The position numbers and the translations under genes are program-made. Positions 1 through 5,080 of a stretch of 6,915 nucleotides of DNA are shown here, piece after piece; the stretch's first letter is position 1, and each line of letters starts with the position of its first letter. The DNA comes from Candidatus Helarchaeota archaeon (GTDB taxonomy: Archaea; Asgardarchaeota; Lokiarchaeia; Helarchaeales; HEL-GB-A): the NCBI GenBank assembly GCA_013375405.1, contig JABXJU010000221.1, forward strand, positions 1 to 6,915, read 5' to 3'. The notes under the pieces were generated by a model. That model was not told where the DNA came from and ran no database searches. It saw nothing but the letters and a program-made list of their open reading frames with translations.

Positions 1-946
1 CTAACGCCGCTTTCAGTTGGTTGTCTTTTATCAAAACATGGACGTGACCTTCATTTTCGATATGCACATCAATTGCTTTATCCCATCCCTTTATCCATCG
101 CTGATATTTCTTTTTCTCCATTTTAATATCTAGAGTAGGTTGTAGTAGATTAACCAGACCTTTGAGGAGAAGGTTTTCACTTTCAGGGCCGGGACCTGGT
201 TCTAACCTTCGAGCTTCTTCTGCAGCTCTCCAAGCTTCTTCTTCGGCCCGTTTGGCTTCTTCGGCGGCTTTTCGAGCTCCTTCTGCTCTTCGGACTTCTT
301 CTTCTGCCAGTCTGGCTTTTTCAGCCATTCTAGCTTCTCCAGCTCTCCTAACTTCTTCTAACCTTCTAGCTTCTTCTGCAGCTCTTCGGGTTTCTTCTTC
401 TGCTCGTCTGGCTTCTTCTGCCATTCTAGCTTCTTCAGCTCTCCTAGCTTCTTCTATCCTTCTAGCTTCTTCTGCAGCTCTTTGGATTTCTTCTTCGATC
501 CTTCTGGCCTCTTCAGCCCTTTGGGCTTCTTCTTCAGCCCTTTTAACCTCATCAATTCTTCGAGCTTCTTCGGCAGCTCTTTGAGCTTGTTCTGCTGCTT
601 TTCGAGCTTCTTCTTCCCTTCTAGCGTCCTCAGCTTTTCTAGCCTCTTCGGCTCTTCTAAGTGCTTCAATTCTGATTGCTTCTTCAGCCTTTCTTGCCTC
701 TTCTGCGCGTCTAGCTGCTTCTAATTTTCTAGCCCGTTCTTCAATTTCGTCTGGTCCTTCAGGAAGTGGTCCTTCAACATAATCTTCCGCTTTAGGTAAT
801 TCTTCAGCTGGTGTTATATCTGATTTAGTAGCGTCCGCTAATTGCCTCCAGAATTCGCGATCTGGTGGTTTTTCCTCCTTTTGGCTTTGCTCTTCTTCTT
901 CAGATGGTTCTTCTAGTATATCTGGTTCTTCAGGCCATTCTGACAT
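1..946 (-). CDS. Glu/Ala/Arg-rich long-helix (coiled-coil or single-helix) protein, C-terminus cut by window edge
   Basis: Not recognised as a named family. The reading frame runs from ATG at 944-946 off the left edge, with 315 codons visible. Residues 1-67 are acidic and probably disordered, rich in Glu and Pro. Residues about 68-249 are almost wholly Glu, Ala, Arg and Lys in AEEAR-type steps with no helix breakers, which fits a long coiled coil or a single charged helix. A GPGP break at about 250-254 is followed by the start of another domain (WIKGWDKAIDVHIENEG region), which looks like helix then beta strand and is truncated here. There is no signal peptide and no membrane segment, so it is probably cytoplasmic. 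Residues about 157-221 come from a 96-bp tandem duplication. A weak GTGA Shine-Dalgarno-like site lies 5 nt before the ATG. A scaffold or spacer role is possible, but no function can be read from the sequence. Confidence 0.85.
   Translation of the reverse strand, partial: MSEWPEEPDILEEPSEEEEQSQKEEKPPDREFWRQLADATKSDITPAEELPKAEDYVEGPLPEGPDEIEERARKLEAARRAEEARKAEEAIRIEALRRAEEARKAEDARREEEARKAAEQAQRAAEEARRIDEVKRAEEEAQRAEEARRIEEEIQRAAEEARRIEEARRAEEARMAEEARRAEEETRRAAEEARRLEEVRRAGEARMAEKARLAEEEVRRAEGARKAAEEAKRAEEEAWRAAEEARRLEPGPGPESENLLLKGLVNLLQPTLDIKMEKKKYQRWIKGWDKAIDVHIENEGHVHVLIKDNQLKAAL
285..476 (-). repeat. 96-bp imperfect tandem direct repeat, two copies, inside the long-helix gene
   Basis: Bases 285-380 and 381-476 align without gaps at an offset of exactly 96. 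I count about 9 mismatches by eye, so roughly 91% identity. Each copy encodes 32 residues (about 157-188 and 189-220), so the duplication keeps the frame and lengthens the helix. A weaker third partial match follows from 477 to about 530. The mismatches include amino acid changes, for example an AEEA to AGEA type change, so the copies are not brand new. Confidence 0.8.
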
Positions 947-1023
947 ATGATTCACTTTAAAAAATTCAATTTTAATTGGAGAATTCCCTTTCTTTCTATT
1001 ATTTTATCTTAGTTAAAGGTCGA

Positions 1024-1040
1024 ATATAAATTATTTATAG
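1024..1040 (-). promoter_or_regulatory. Candidate TATA region for the long-helix gene
   Basis: Read on the minus strand, this 17-bp stretch is wholly A/T except one C and contains two overlapping TATA-like boxes. It lies about 80-95 nt before the ATG at 944-946, so a start about 25 nt downstream would leave a leader of 50-65 nt. It is the best archaeal box A candidate in the 113-bp gap after the hydrolase gene. The whole gap is AT-rich, so the match is weak evidence. Confidence 0.35.
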
Positions 1041-1059
1041 CAAAGGGTATTTTTTAAAT

Positions 1060-1956
1060 TTATTTGGTTTTGTATTTCCCTTGAGTGTATTCAATTTTTT
1101 CGTTTTCAAGCAATATTTTGAGATGTTTTTCAAGCATAATTCGCTCTGCTGTAAAATAAAAATCTTTTGGCTCAAGGAAAGTACCATGGATTAACGCAAG
1201 ATCGGCCAATTCCTTGAGTGTTTTTGATCGTTCGAGATTATTGAGAATCTTTTCTTCGCGTTCTTGGAATTTGTTGAGGTAACGTTTTAATCTTTCTTCG
1301 ACATCCGATTCCTGAAAAATGCCTTTATGACTGGTAATAATGATTTTTGGTGATTTTTTAATCACGAGATTTATTGAATCTTGGAACTGTTGGATTTCGC
1401 TATCTAGACCACCATACCAAGGTCCAAAGGAGGTCAGGTCAATATCACTGGAGAAAATGAGATTTTCGTTAATAATTTCAAAAACGGAGTGACCGGCGGA
1501 ATGGCCAGGGGAATGGATGGTTTTAACCTGAATAATCCCGAGATCAAAGATTTGACCATCGGTAAATGTATCTACTTGAGTCAAAGGTTTGTAATAAAAC
1601 GATTTTAAATAAAGGTCAGTCAATTTGAGAAGGGATGGATTATCTGTCAAACCATAGATACGAAATAATTCATCTTTTGAGGTAGCCATTAGTTTATCTT
1701 TTAAGTGAATATATTTTAGAGGTGTAGTAAATAATTTTTCAAGAGGAATATGATCTTCGTGGCCATGAGAGTACAAGATGATATCGGGTTGTCCAAAGGT
1801 TTTCAATACCTTTTTTATGGCGAATCTACCAAATCCTGTGTCAATTAATAGTTTCTTTTCAGCGTTTATGAAAAGAGAATTCGCGAACGGGTATTTTCCA
1901 TTTCCTTTACTTTCGATATAATAAATATTTTCCAAAATCTCGTGAAACATGGTCAT
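1060..1956 (-). CDS. Metallo-beta-lactamase-fold hydrolase with C-terminal winged helix (LACTB2-like)
   Basis: A metal-dependent hydrolase, probably cytoplasmic. Numbering from the ATG used here is one less than numbering from the upstream TTG. The dinuclear metal site looks complete: an HGHEDH motif (H64, H66, D68, H69), SPGH (H152), SSD (D171) and a late TSH (H210). The C-terminal 75 or so residues (REEKILNNL followed by TLKELADLA and HLKILLENEKI) match the winged-helix tail of LACTB2-type proteins. Members of that group act on thioesters, lactones or RNA, so the substrate cannot be named. ATG at 1954-1956 is chosen over the in-frame TTG at 1957-1959. Another ATG at 1948-1950 is possible. 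The gene starts 3 nt after the stop of the upstream gene, so the two are almost certainly cotranscribed and probably translationally coupled. Confidence is high for the fold and low for the reaction. Confidence 0.9.
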   Translation of the reverse strand: MTMFHEILENIYYIESKGNGKYPFANSLFINAEKKLLIDTGFGRFAIKKVLKTFGQPDIILYSHGHEDHIPLEKLFTTPLKYIHLKDKLMATSKDELFRIYGLTDNPSLLKLTDLYLKSFYYKPLTQVDTFTDGQIFDLGIIQVKTIHSPGHSAGHSVFEIINENLIFSSDIDLTSFGPWYGGLDSEIQQFQDSINLVIKKSPKIIITSHKGIFQESDVEERLKRYLNKFQEREEKILNNLERSKTLKELADLALIHGTFLEPKDFYFTAERIMLEKHLKILLENEKIEYTQGKYKTK

Positions 1957-1959
1957 CAA

Positions 1960-2484
1960 CTAAAATCCAATCTTTTTTAGGTTTTTATCAAGTAAGGCGA
2001 GGTCTTCATCGCGCACTTTTTCGAGGATTTCCTCTGTTTGAATGGTGGTAATTGGAGCAAGCCACCTTAAAATTGTGGCCAGTTTTTTTACTTTGACTTT
2101 TTTATCGACGAGAATTTGAGTAAGAGTAGTGTGTGCAAGGAGGATATCTTCGATAACTTGTAATTTATCAAAAACCAAGGATGGAATTTTTAGAGCAACA
2201 CCATTTTCGAATTTTAAATCAGAAAGTGTATTAATATACATAGTAACATCGACTAGTCTATGAACCACCAATCCGATTTCTTGATTTTTAACAGATTCCT
2301 GAATAGCATTCGCTGCTATGGGATTATTGCGATACATCGGTTCTAAGCGCTCAAAGAAATACTTAAAGAAAAAGGAAATGACTTGGATATCTGTAAGGAT
2401 TCCATCTCTTAATGCTTGCAAGGCGGTTTTCACACGTTTTTCGAGATCAGCTGGCAAAACTTGAAAAAGAATACCTATTGACAT
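1960..2484 (-). CDS. Hypothetical all-helical protein, 174 aa
   Basis: Not recognised. The protein reads as mainly amphipathic helices: residues about 12-50, 55-90 (an IQESVKNQEIGLVVHRLVD stretch), 105-125, 130-142 and 148-172. It has no cysteines, no obvious catalytic motif, no signal peptide and no convincing membrane segment; the FFFKYFFERL run at about 38-47 is aromatic but too charged to cross a membrane. ATG at 2482-2484 opens the frame. The ATG at 2487-2489 is out of frame and stops at once. No strong Shine-Dalgarno site is visible, so translation may start on a short leader. The stop codon lies 3 nt from the ATG of the metallo-beta-lactamase-fold gene, which suggests a two-gene operon and a shared job. 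A helical adaptor or regulatory partner of the hydrolase is a guess only. Confidence 0.8.
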   Translation of the reverse strand: MSIGILFQVLPADLEKRVKTALQALRDGILTDIQVISFFFKYFFERLEPMYRNNPIAANAIQESVKNQEIGLVVHRLVDVTMYINTLSDLKFENGVALKIPSLVFDKLQVIEDILLAHTTLTQILVDKKVKVKKLATILRWLAPITTIQTEEILEKVRDEDLALLDKNLKKIGF

Positions 2485-2576
2485 TGCATCATTATAATAA
2501 TGTGTCTACTATGTATTTCTTTCGAATAAGAATTAGTTAAGTTTGTTTTTATGAAATAGTAAAATTATTTAATTTT

Positions 2577-2615
2577 AAAAGAAAAAAATAAAGGACAAAC
2601 GGGGTGTTCCTTTAT
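2577..2615 (-). terminator. Hairpin plus U-tract terminator after rpoP
   Basis: Four bases after the rpoP stop (minus strand), bases 2588-2595 and 2608-2615 form a perfect 8-bp inverted repeat (ATAAAGGA with its complement) around a 12-nt loop. In the transcript the stem is followed directly by a run of 10 T broken by one C (2577-2587). This is the form of an intrinsic terminator. Archaeal polymerase needs mainly the U-tract, so the hairpin may add stability to the 3' end. Confidence 0.75.
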
Positions 2616-2618
2616 AAC

Positions 2619-2765
2619 TTAACGGGCTTTTAATTTCTGTACGATCGGAGGACGTTGTTTATACAAAATACGAAATCCACAGTGGGGACATTTGACACCG
2701 GGAAGAGATTCCAATCCTTTCATAGTTACTTCTTTTCCACAACGTCCGCAACGATATGGGGCCAT
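2619..2765 (-). CDS. rpoP: DNA-directed RNA polymerase subunit P (Rpo12, RPB12-like), 48 aa
   Basis: A small zinc-ribbon subunit of archaeal RNA polymerase, homologous to eukaryotic RPABC4/Rpb12, which bridges Rpo3 and the large subunits during assembly. The frame reads MAPYRCGRCGKEV near the start and CPHCGFRILYKQRPP near the end, closing with a basic LKAR tail. The CxxC pairs C6/C9 and C26/C29 are the four zinc ligands. The 48-residue length and the FRILYK-RPP signature are typical of the family. A GGAG Shine-Dalgarno core (2777-2780) lies 11 nt before the ATG. In many archaea rpoP follows the gene for ribosomal protein L37Ae. Here its upstream neighbour is a radical SAM gene 82 bp away, so it may be read from its own promoter. 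The hairpin terminator follows it. Confidence 0.95.
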   Translation of the reverse strand: MAPYRCGRCGKEVTMKGLESLPGVKCPHCGFRILYKQRPPIVQKLKAR

Positions 2766-2826
2766 GATAATTACATCTCCAGAATTAAACCATAAGACAA
2801 ACTGTATTTACGTTAAGTAACAATGA

Positions 2827-2834
2827 TTTAAAAA
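2827..2834 (-). promoter_or_regulatory. Candidate TATA box for rpoP
   Basis: On the minus strand this reads TTTTTAAA, in the 82-bp gap between the radical SAM stop and the rpoP start. It lies about 62-69 nt before the ATG. A start about 25 nt downstream gives a leader of 35-40 nt that still contains the GGAG site. The same octamer occurs ahead of the radical SAM gene. The background is AT-rich, so this is a candidate only. Confidence 0.4.
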
Positions 2835-2847
2835 TTAAACTTTCCTA

Positions 2848-4458
2848 TCATTTAGAAATAATATGTCCCCCGACTAGTTTATCTGAGAGAACAGTATCTA
2901 TTTTGACAGTTAGGATTTTATTGAGGAAATCTGTGGCATTATCGATGAGAATAGTCGGTCCGCCGCGGAGTGGATAGCCAATTGCTTTTGACTTATCGTA
3001 TTTTGATAGTTCACTGACAATAACACGTTCAACAGTGCCGATTAGTTCTCCTTTTTTCTCGCGATTAATTTCAATGGCAGTGTCAGCGATAATTTTACTC
3101 GACTTATCAAGGGAAGCTGAGGGAGGCAGTGGAAGATCTTCAAAAGCAGACATCGGTAGCGGTTTAAATTTATAGATGGTGATTTTTTCAATATAGGGTG
3201 TCAGTTTTTTCATGAAGCGTCGAGTTTCTATGGCGGTTTGTAAAGTTTGCCCGGGTAATCCATGGATGAAATAAGTGTGGACACGTAAGTTATGGTTTTT
3301 TGCGATTTTGATTGCATTCAATATTTCATTGGGGGGAGAGGAGCGCCCCAATAATTTTGAATGAATTTTCGAGCCAGTTTCAGCGCCTATGGAAAGAACC
3401 GTATTAGGAAGATAATTGGAAATTAGAGCAGCTGCCTGGATAGTAAATAGAGATGCCTTCATATTTTCGATAAATACATTAACATTAGTTCCAGCAATAA
3501 GGTTGGTTATTTCTGAGAGTAATTGCTCAATTGCGTGATAATTCGGAGGCGGGATTCTGGGATCTGTCAATGGTTTGGGGGCAACTAATTCGTCCCGTTG
3601 ATAATCTAAAAAATCACTTGCACCTAAATTGATACGAATTGCTCCTAGATCCACCAATTCTTTAATTTCAGTAATGATATTGTGAATTGTTCGGCTTCGA
3701 GGAGGCCCATAAATCGAAGGAACAGAGCAGTATCCACATCCGGGTGGGATAGAAAGAGGACAATCAATCCGTTTTATGAGATCAGCTGCTGAGCAAGTGC
3801 CACAATCATTACACATACGTCCATCGGGTAATTGGATCTTCGGTCGAGCGAAATTGGAACATCCCCGAACACATTCAACAAAAATACGAGCTGCTCGATA
3901 AAAAGGATAGTCTTGTATTCGTTTTGTAGATGCTTGGAAAGAATTTAATTGGTCTTTAGAGAGAAATGGGCGTTTCGGATTTTCGGTGATTCCATGCGGG
4001 GATCGAAACACAATCCCATTAATAGGTTCCAGTGCTTTTGAACTTAAATCACCGTGGAAAATGTTTGCATTGATAAGGTCTGATAGAGTTCCTTCTGCTT
4101 CCCCAATAATACCTATATCAAAATCTAGATTCAATAGACTTTTAGAGAGTGCTGCAGTAATTGGACCACCAAGTATTTTTGTTGGATTATATTTAGAATT
4201 ATGCGGTAAGGCATTCCATTTCTGAATTATTCGCTTCACAGCAAGATAATCCATTGTCATTGCACTTACAAATAAGTGTTCAGCAGTAAGTTTGGTCTTT
4301 TTCGCTCGTAAAAATTGTTCTGCAGTGATAATTTTTGAATCAATCACGAATTTTTCTAAGATCCCAGCAACCATTCTAGGTCCTGCACCGATGACATCTC
4401 GCGTAAAACGCCGAAACCCTCGTTCAGAACCTAAGGCATCAACAATTAAAATCTTCAT
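2848..4458 (-). CDS. Radical SAM enzyme with N-terminal B12-binding-like domain, split Cys motif and C-terminal TRAM domain
   Basis: 536 aa. Residues 1-130 look like a Rossmann-type domain as in B12-binding radical SAM proteins (MKILIVDALG, ILGGP, IIGEAEG), but without the DxHxxG histidine motif. Residues about 190-440 form the radical SAM barrel. Its cluster motif is unusual: C196xxxC200 is followed by F203 where the third Cys is expected, and a C241-GY-C244 pair with typical third-Cys context comes 40 residues later. Between them are C216, C219, C222 and C233. SIGAETGS (356-363) and FIHGLPGQT (397-405) fit later radical SAM motifs. Residues about 470-534 (GTVERVIVSE to VGGHII) look like a TRAM RNA-binding domain. 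The N-terminus has no Cys, so it is not a standard MiaB-type methylthiotransferase. AGGT at 4465-4468, 6 nt before the ATG, supports the start. Neighbours aIF1 and rpoP point to RNA or ribosome modification; the substrate is unknown. Confidence 0.9.
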   Translation of the reverse strand: MKILIVDALGSERGFRRFTRDVIGAGPRMVAGILEKFVIDSKIITAEQFLRAKKTKLTAEHLFVSAMTMDYLAVKRIIQKWNALPHNSKYNPTKILGGPITAALSKSLLNLDFDIGIIGEAEGTLSDLINANIFHGDLSSKALEPINGIVFRSPHGITENPKRPFLSKDQLNSFQASTKRIQDYPFYRAARIFVECVRGCSNFARPKIQLPDGRMCNDCGTCSAADLIKRIDCPLSIPPGCGYCSVPSIYGPPRSRTIHNIITEIKELVDLGAIRINLGASDFLDYQRDELVAPKPLTDPRIPPPNYHAIEQLLSEITNLIAGTNVNVFIENMKASLFTIQAAALISNYLPNTVLSIGAETGSKIHSKLLGRSSPPNEILNAIKIAKNHNLRVHTYFIHGLPGQTLQTAIETRRFMKKLTPYIEKITIYKFKPLPMSAFEDLPLPPSASLDKSSKIIADTAIEINREKKGELIGTVERVIVSELSKYDKSKAIGYPLRGGPTILIDNATDFLNKILTVKIDTVLSDKLVGGHIISK

Positions 4459-4470
4459 TGAATTACCTTT

Positions 4471-4481
4471 AAAGAAAAAAA
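4471..4481 (-). terminator. T-rich tract between aIF1 and the radical SAM gene
   Basis: On the minus strand this reads seven T, one C and three T, 48 nt after the aIF1 stop. Such tracts can terminate archaeal transcription without a hairpin. It also lies in the predicted leader of the radical SAM gene, just upstream of its Shine-Dalgarno site, so it could be either an aIF1 terminator or a leaky pause site. Confidence 0.3.
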
Positions 4482-4518
4482 CGGTAAATTTTTTGATTGA
4501 GCTGAGAAATGAGAGCTA

Positions 4519-4526
4519 TTTAAAAA
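4519..4526 (-). promoter_or_regulatory. Candidate TATA box for the radical SAM gene
   Basis: On the minus strand this reads TTTTTAAA just after the aIF1 stop at 4529-4531. It lies 61-68 nt before the ATG at 4456-4458, nearly the same distance as the matching octamer ahead of rpoP. It would let the radical SAM gene be transcribed apart from aIF1. AT-rich background keeps confidence modest. Confidence 0.35.
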
Positions 4527-4528
4527 TA

Positions 4529-4837
4529 TCATTGAATAACGATATTATCTCCAGGAAAACCCCATTTAATTAATAATTTTCGAACCTGTCGACGATGGTC
4601 ACCTTGCAATTCAAGATTACTTCTTTTAAGAGTGCCTCCACAGGCATTTGCACTCTTTAATTTTGTTAAAAGTTCGGGGAGATTAATTTCATTCGCGTCA
4701 AGCCCCTCAATCACTGTGACCTTTCTACCGTAGCGGCGTTTCTGTATTTTTACTTTTATTACGGTTTCTTCTTTCGATATTTGCTCACAAATACAAAGCT
4801 CTTTCGGTAAACTACATTTAGGACAGATATTATCCAC
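4529..4837 (-). CDS. Translation initiation factor aIF1 (SUI1 family)
   Basis: The archaeal homologue of eukaryotic eIF1, which binds the small ribosomal subunit near the P site and helps select the start codon. The 102-aa length suits the archaeal family. Residues 5-17 hold C5xxC8 and C15xC17, the N-terminal zinc site of many archaeal members. Residues about 24-102 are the SUI1 domain, with KRRYGRKVTVIEGLD, the NACGGTLK motif and the QGDHRRQVRKLL motif all present. The start is GTG (4835-4837): an in-frame TGA lies 6 nt upstream and the nearby ATG is out of frame. A GGAG core at 4851-4854 sits a little far away, at 13 nt. The radical SAM gene follows 70 bp downstream on the same strand. The promoter is in the divergent region shared with the HTH-nadA unit. 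Identification is secure. Confidence 0.96.
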   Translation of the reverse strand: MDNICPKCSLPKELCICEQISKEETVIKVKIQKRRYGRKVTVIEGLDANEINLPELLTKLKSANACGGTLKRSNLELQGDHRRQVRKLLIKWGFPGDNIVIQ

Positions 4838-4890
4838 TTTTTTTCAAAAACTCCATTGAAATTACTAATAAGATAACTGAAAATATTCAA

Positions 4891-4900
4891 TTATAAAAAT
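4891..4900 (-). promoter_or_regulatory. Candidate TATA box for aIF1
   Basis: On the minus strand this reads ATTTTTATAA, preceded by a CCAAAA stretch that could act as a BRE. A start about 27 nt downstream (near 4868) gives a leader of about 30 nt that includes the GGAG site at 4851-4854. Box, spacing and leader agree well for an archaeal promoter. Confidence 0.5.
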
Positions 4901-4970
4901 TTTGGAGAATAAAACTATCAAAAAAATTCTGGGGTATGAGAGTTTGGAATTGGAGAAGACAGAATATCTA

Positions 4971-5010
4971 TCATAGTTGAGTCATAGTTTTGATTAGAAA
5001 TAGATTAGAA
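4971..5010. repeat. Two pairs of 8-bp direct repeats, each with an 11-bp period, upstream of the HTH-nadA promoter
   Basis: TCATAGTT occurs at 4971-4978 and 4982-4989. GATTAGAA occurs at 4992-4999 and 5003-5010. The four elements start 11, 10 and 11 bp apart, about one helical turn each, and the block ends 14 bp before the TATA-like box at 5025. This is where an archaeal activator would be expected to bind, but the region is AT-rich and chance repeats are possible. Confidence 0.45.
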
Positions 5011-5024
5011 TTTTAAACATAAGG

Positions 5025-5030
5025 TTTATA
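5025..5030 (+). promoter_or_regulatory. Candidate TATA box for the HTH-nadA unit
   Basis: TTTATA preceded by an AAGG purine stretch. It predicts a transcription start near 5052-5055 and a leader of about 25-30 nt ending at the ATG at 5081. The leader would include the GGGTG Shine-Dalgarno site at 5070-5074. A second AT-rich box at 5061-5068 is too close to the start codon to serve. Confidence 0.5.
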
Positions 5031-5034
5031 ACAT

Positions 5035-5042
5035 CGTTAACG
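5035..5042. promoter_or_regulatory. CGTTAACG palindrome between TATA box and start site (possible operator)
   Basis: A perfect 8-bp palindrome lies 5 bp after the TATA-like box and before the predicted transcription start. A protein bound here would block polymerase recruitment, a common layout for archaeal repressors and for autoregulation. The symmetry does not extend cleanly outward, so this is a weak candidate. Confidence 0.3.
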
Positions 5043-5069
5043 TTTTTATTAATGAATTTCTATAAAAAA

Positions 5070-5074
5070 GGGTG
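5070..5074 (+). promoter_or_regulatory. Shine-Dalgarno site that favours ATG 5081 as the HTH gene start
   Basis: GGGTG resembles the archaeal GGTGA core and ends 6 nt before ATG at 5081-5083. The alternative in-frame GTG at 5072-5074 lies inside this site and would leave no usable ribosome binding site of its own. The ATG is therefore the better start. Confidence 0.6.
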
Positions 5075-5080
5075 TCAATT

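Noticed and set aside
285..476. CRISPR-like or satellite array from the repeated blocks
   Set aside because: The copies are contiguous with no spacers, keep the reading frame, and encode a regular helix.
162..724. Ser/Ala/Leu-rich and Phe/Ser-rich open frames on the plus strand (162-584, 482-724) and a Lys/Leu/Glu-rich frame on the minus strand (454-669)
   Set aside because: They are other frames of the repetitive long-helix gene. GAA/GCT-type codon repeats leave antisense and shifted frames free of stops; their composition is a by-product, with no ribosome site or family match.
1957..1959. TTG start for the metallo-beta-lactamase-fold gene
   Set aside because: An ATG follows immediately in frame, and the TTG adds one residue with no better ribosome site.
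2848..4458. Calling the radical SAM protein a MiaB/e-MtaB tRNA methylthiotransferase because of the TRAM domain
   Set aside because: The N-terminal domain has no cysteines for the second cluster and looks Rossmann-like, and the core Cys motif is split.
3986..4573. Plus-strand open frames at 3986-4225 and 4292-4573
   Set aside because: Both lie antisense to the radical SAM gene, whose motifs and Shine-Dalgarno site are clear, and the second runs into the aIF1 end. Neither has a recognisable product.
5072..5074. GTG start for the HTH regulator
   Set aside because: The GTG is part of the GGGTG Shine-Dalgarno site serving ATG 5081, and family proteins start close to the QFPCE motif.
4838..5080. 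Possible small RNA (C/D box guide or tRNA) in the divergent gap
   Set aside because: I found no paired C (RTGATGA) and D (CTGA) boxes in the right order and no cloverleaf. The region is explained better by two promoters and operator-like repeats.
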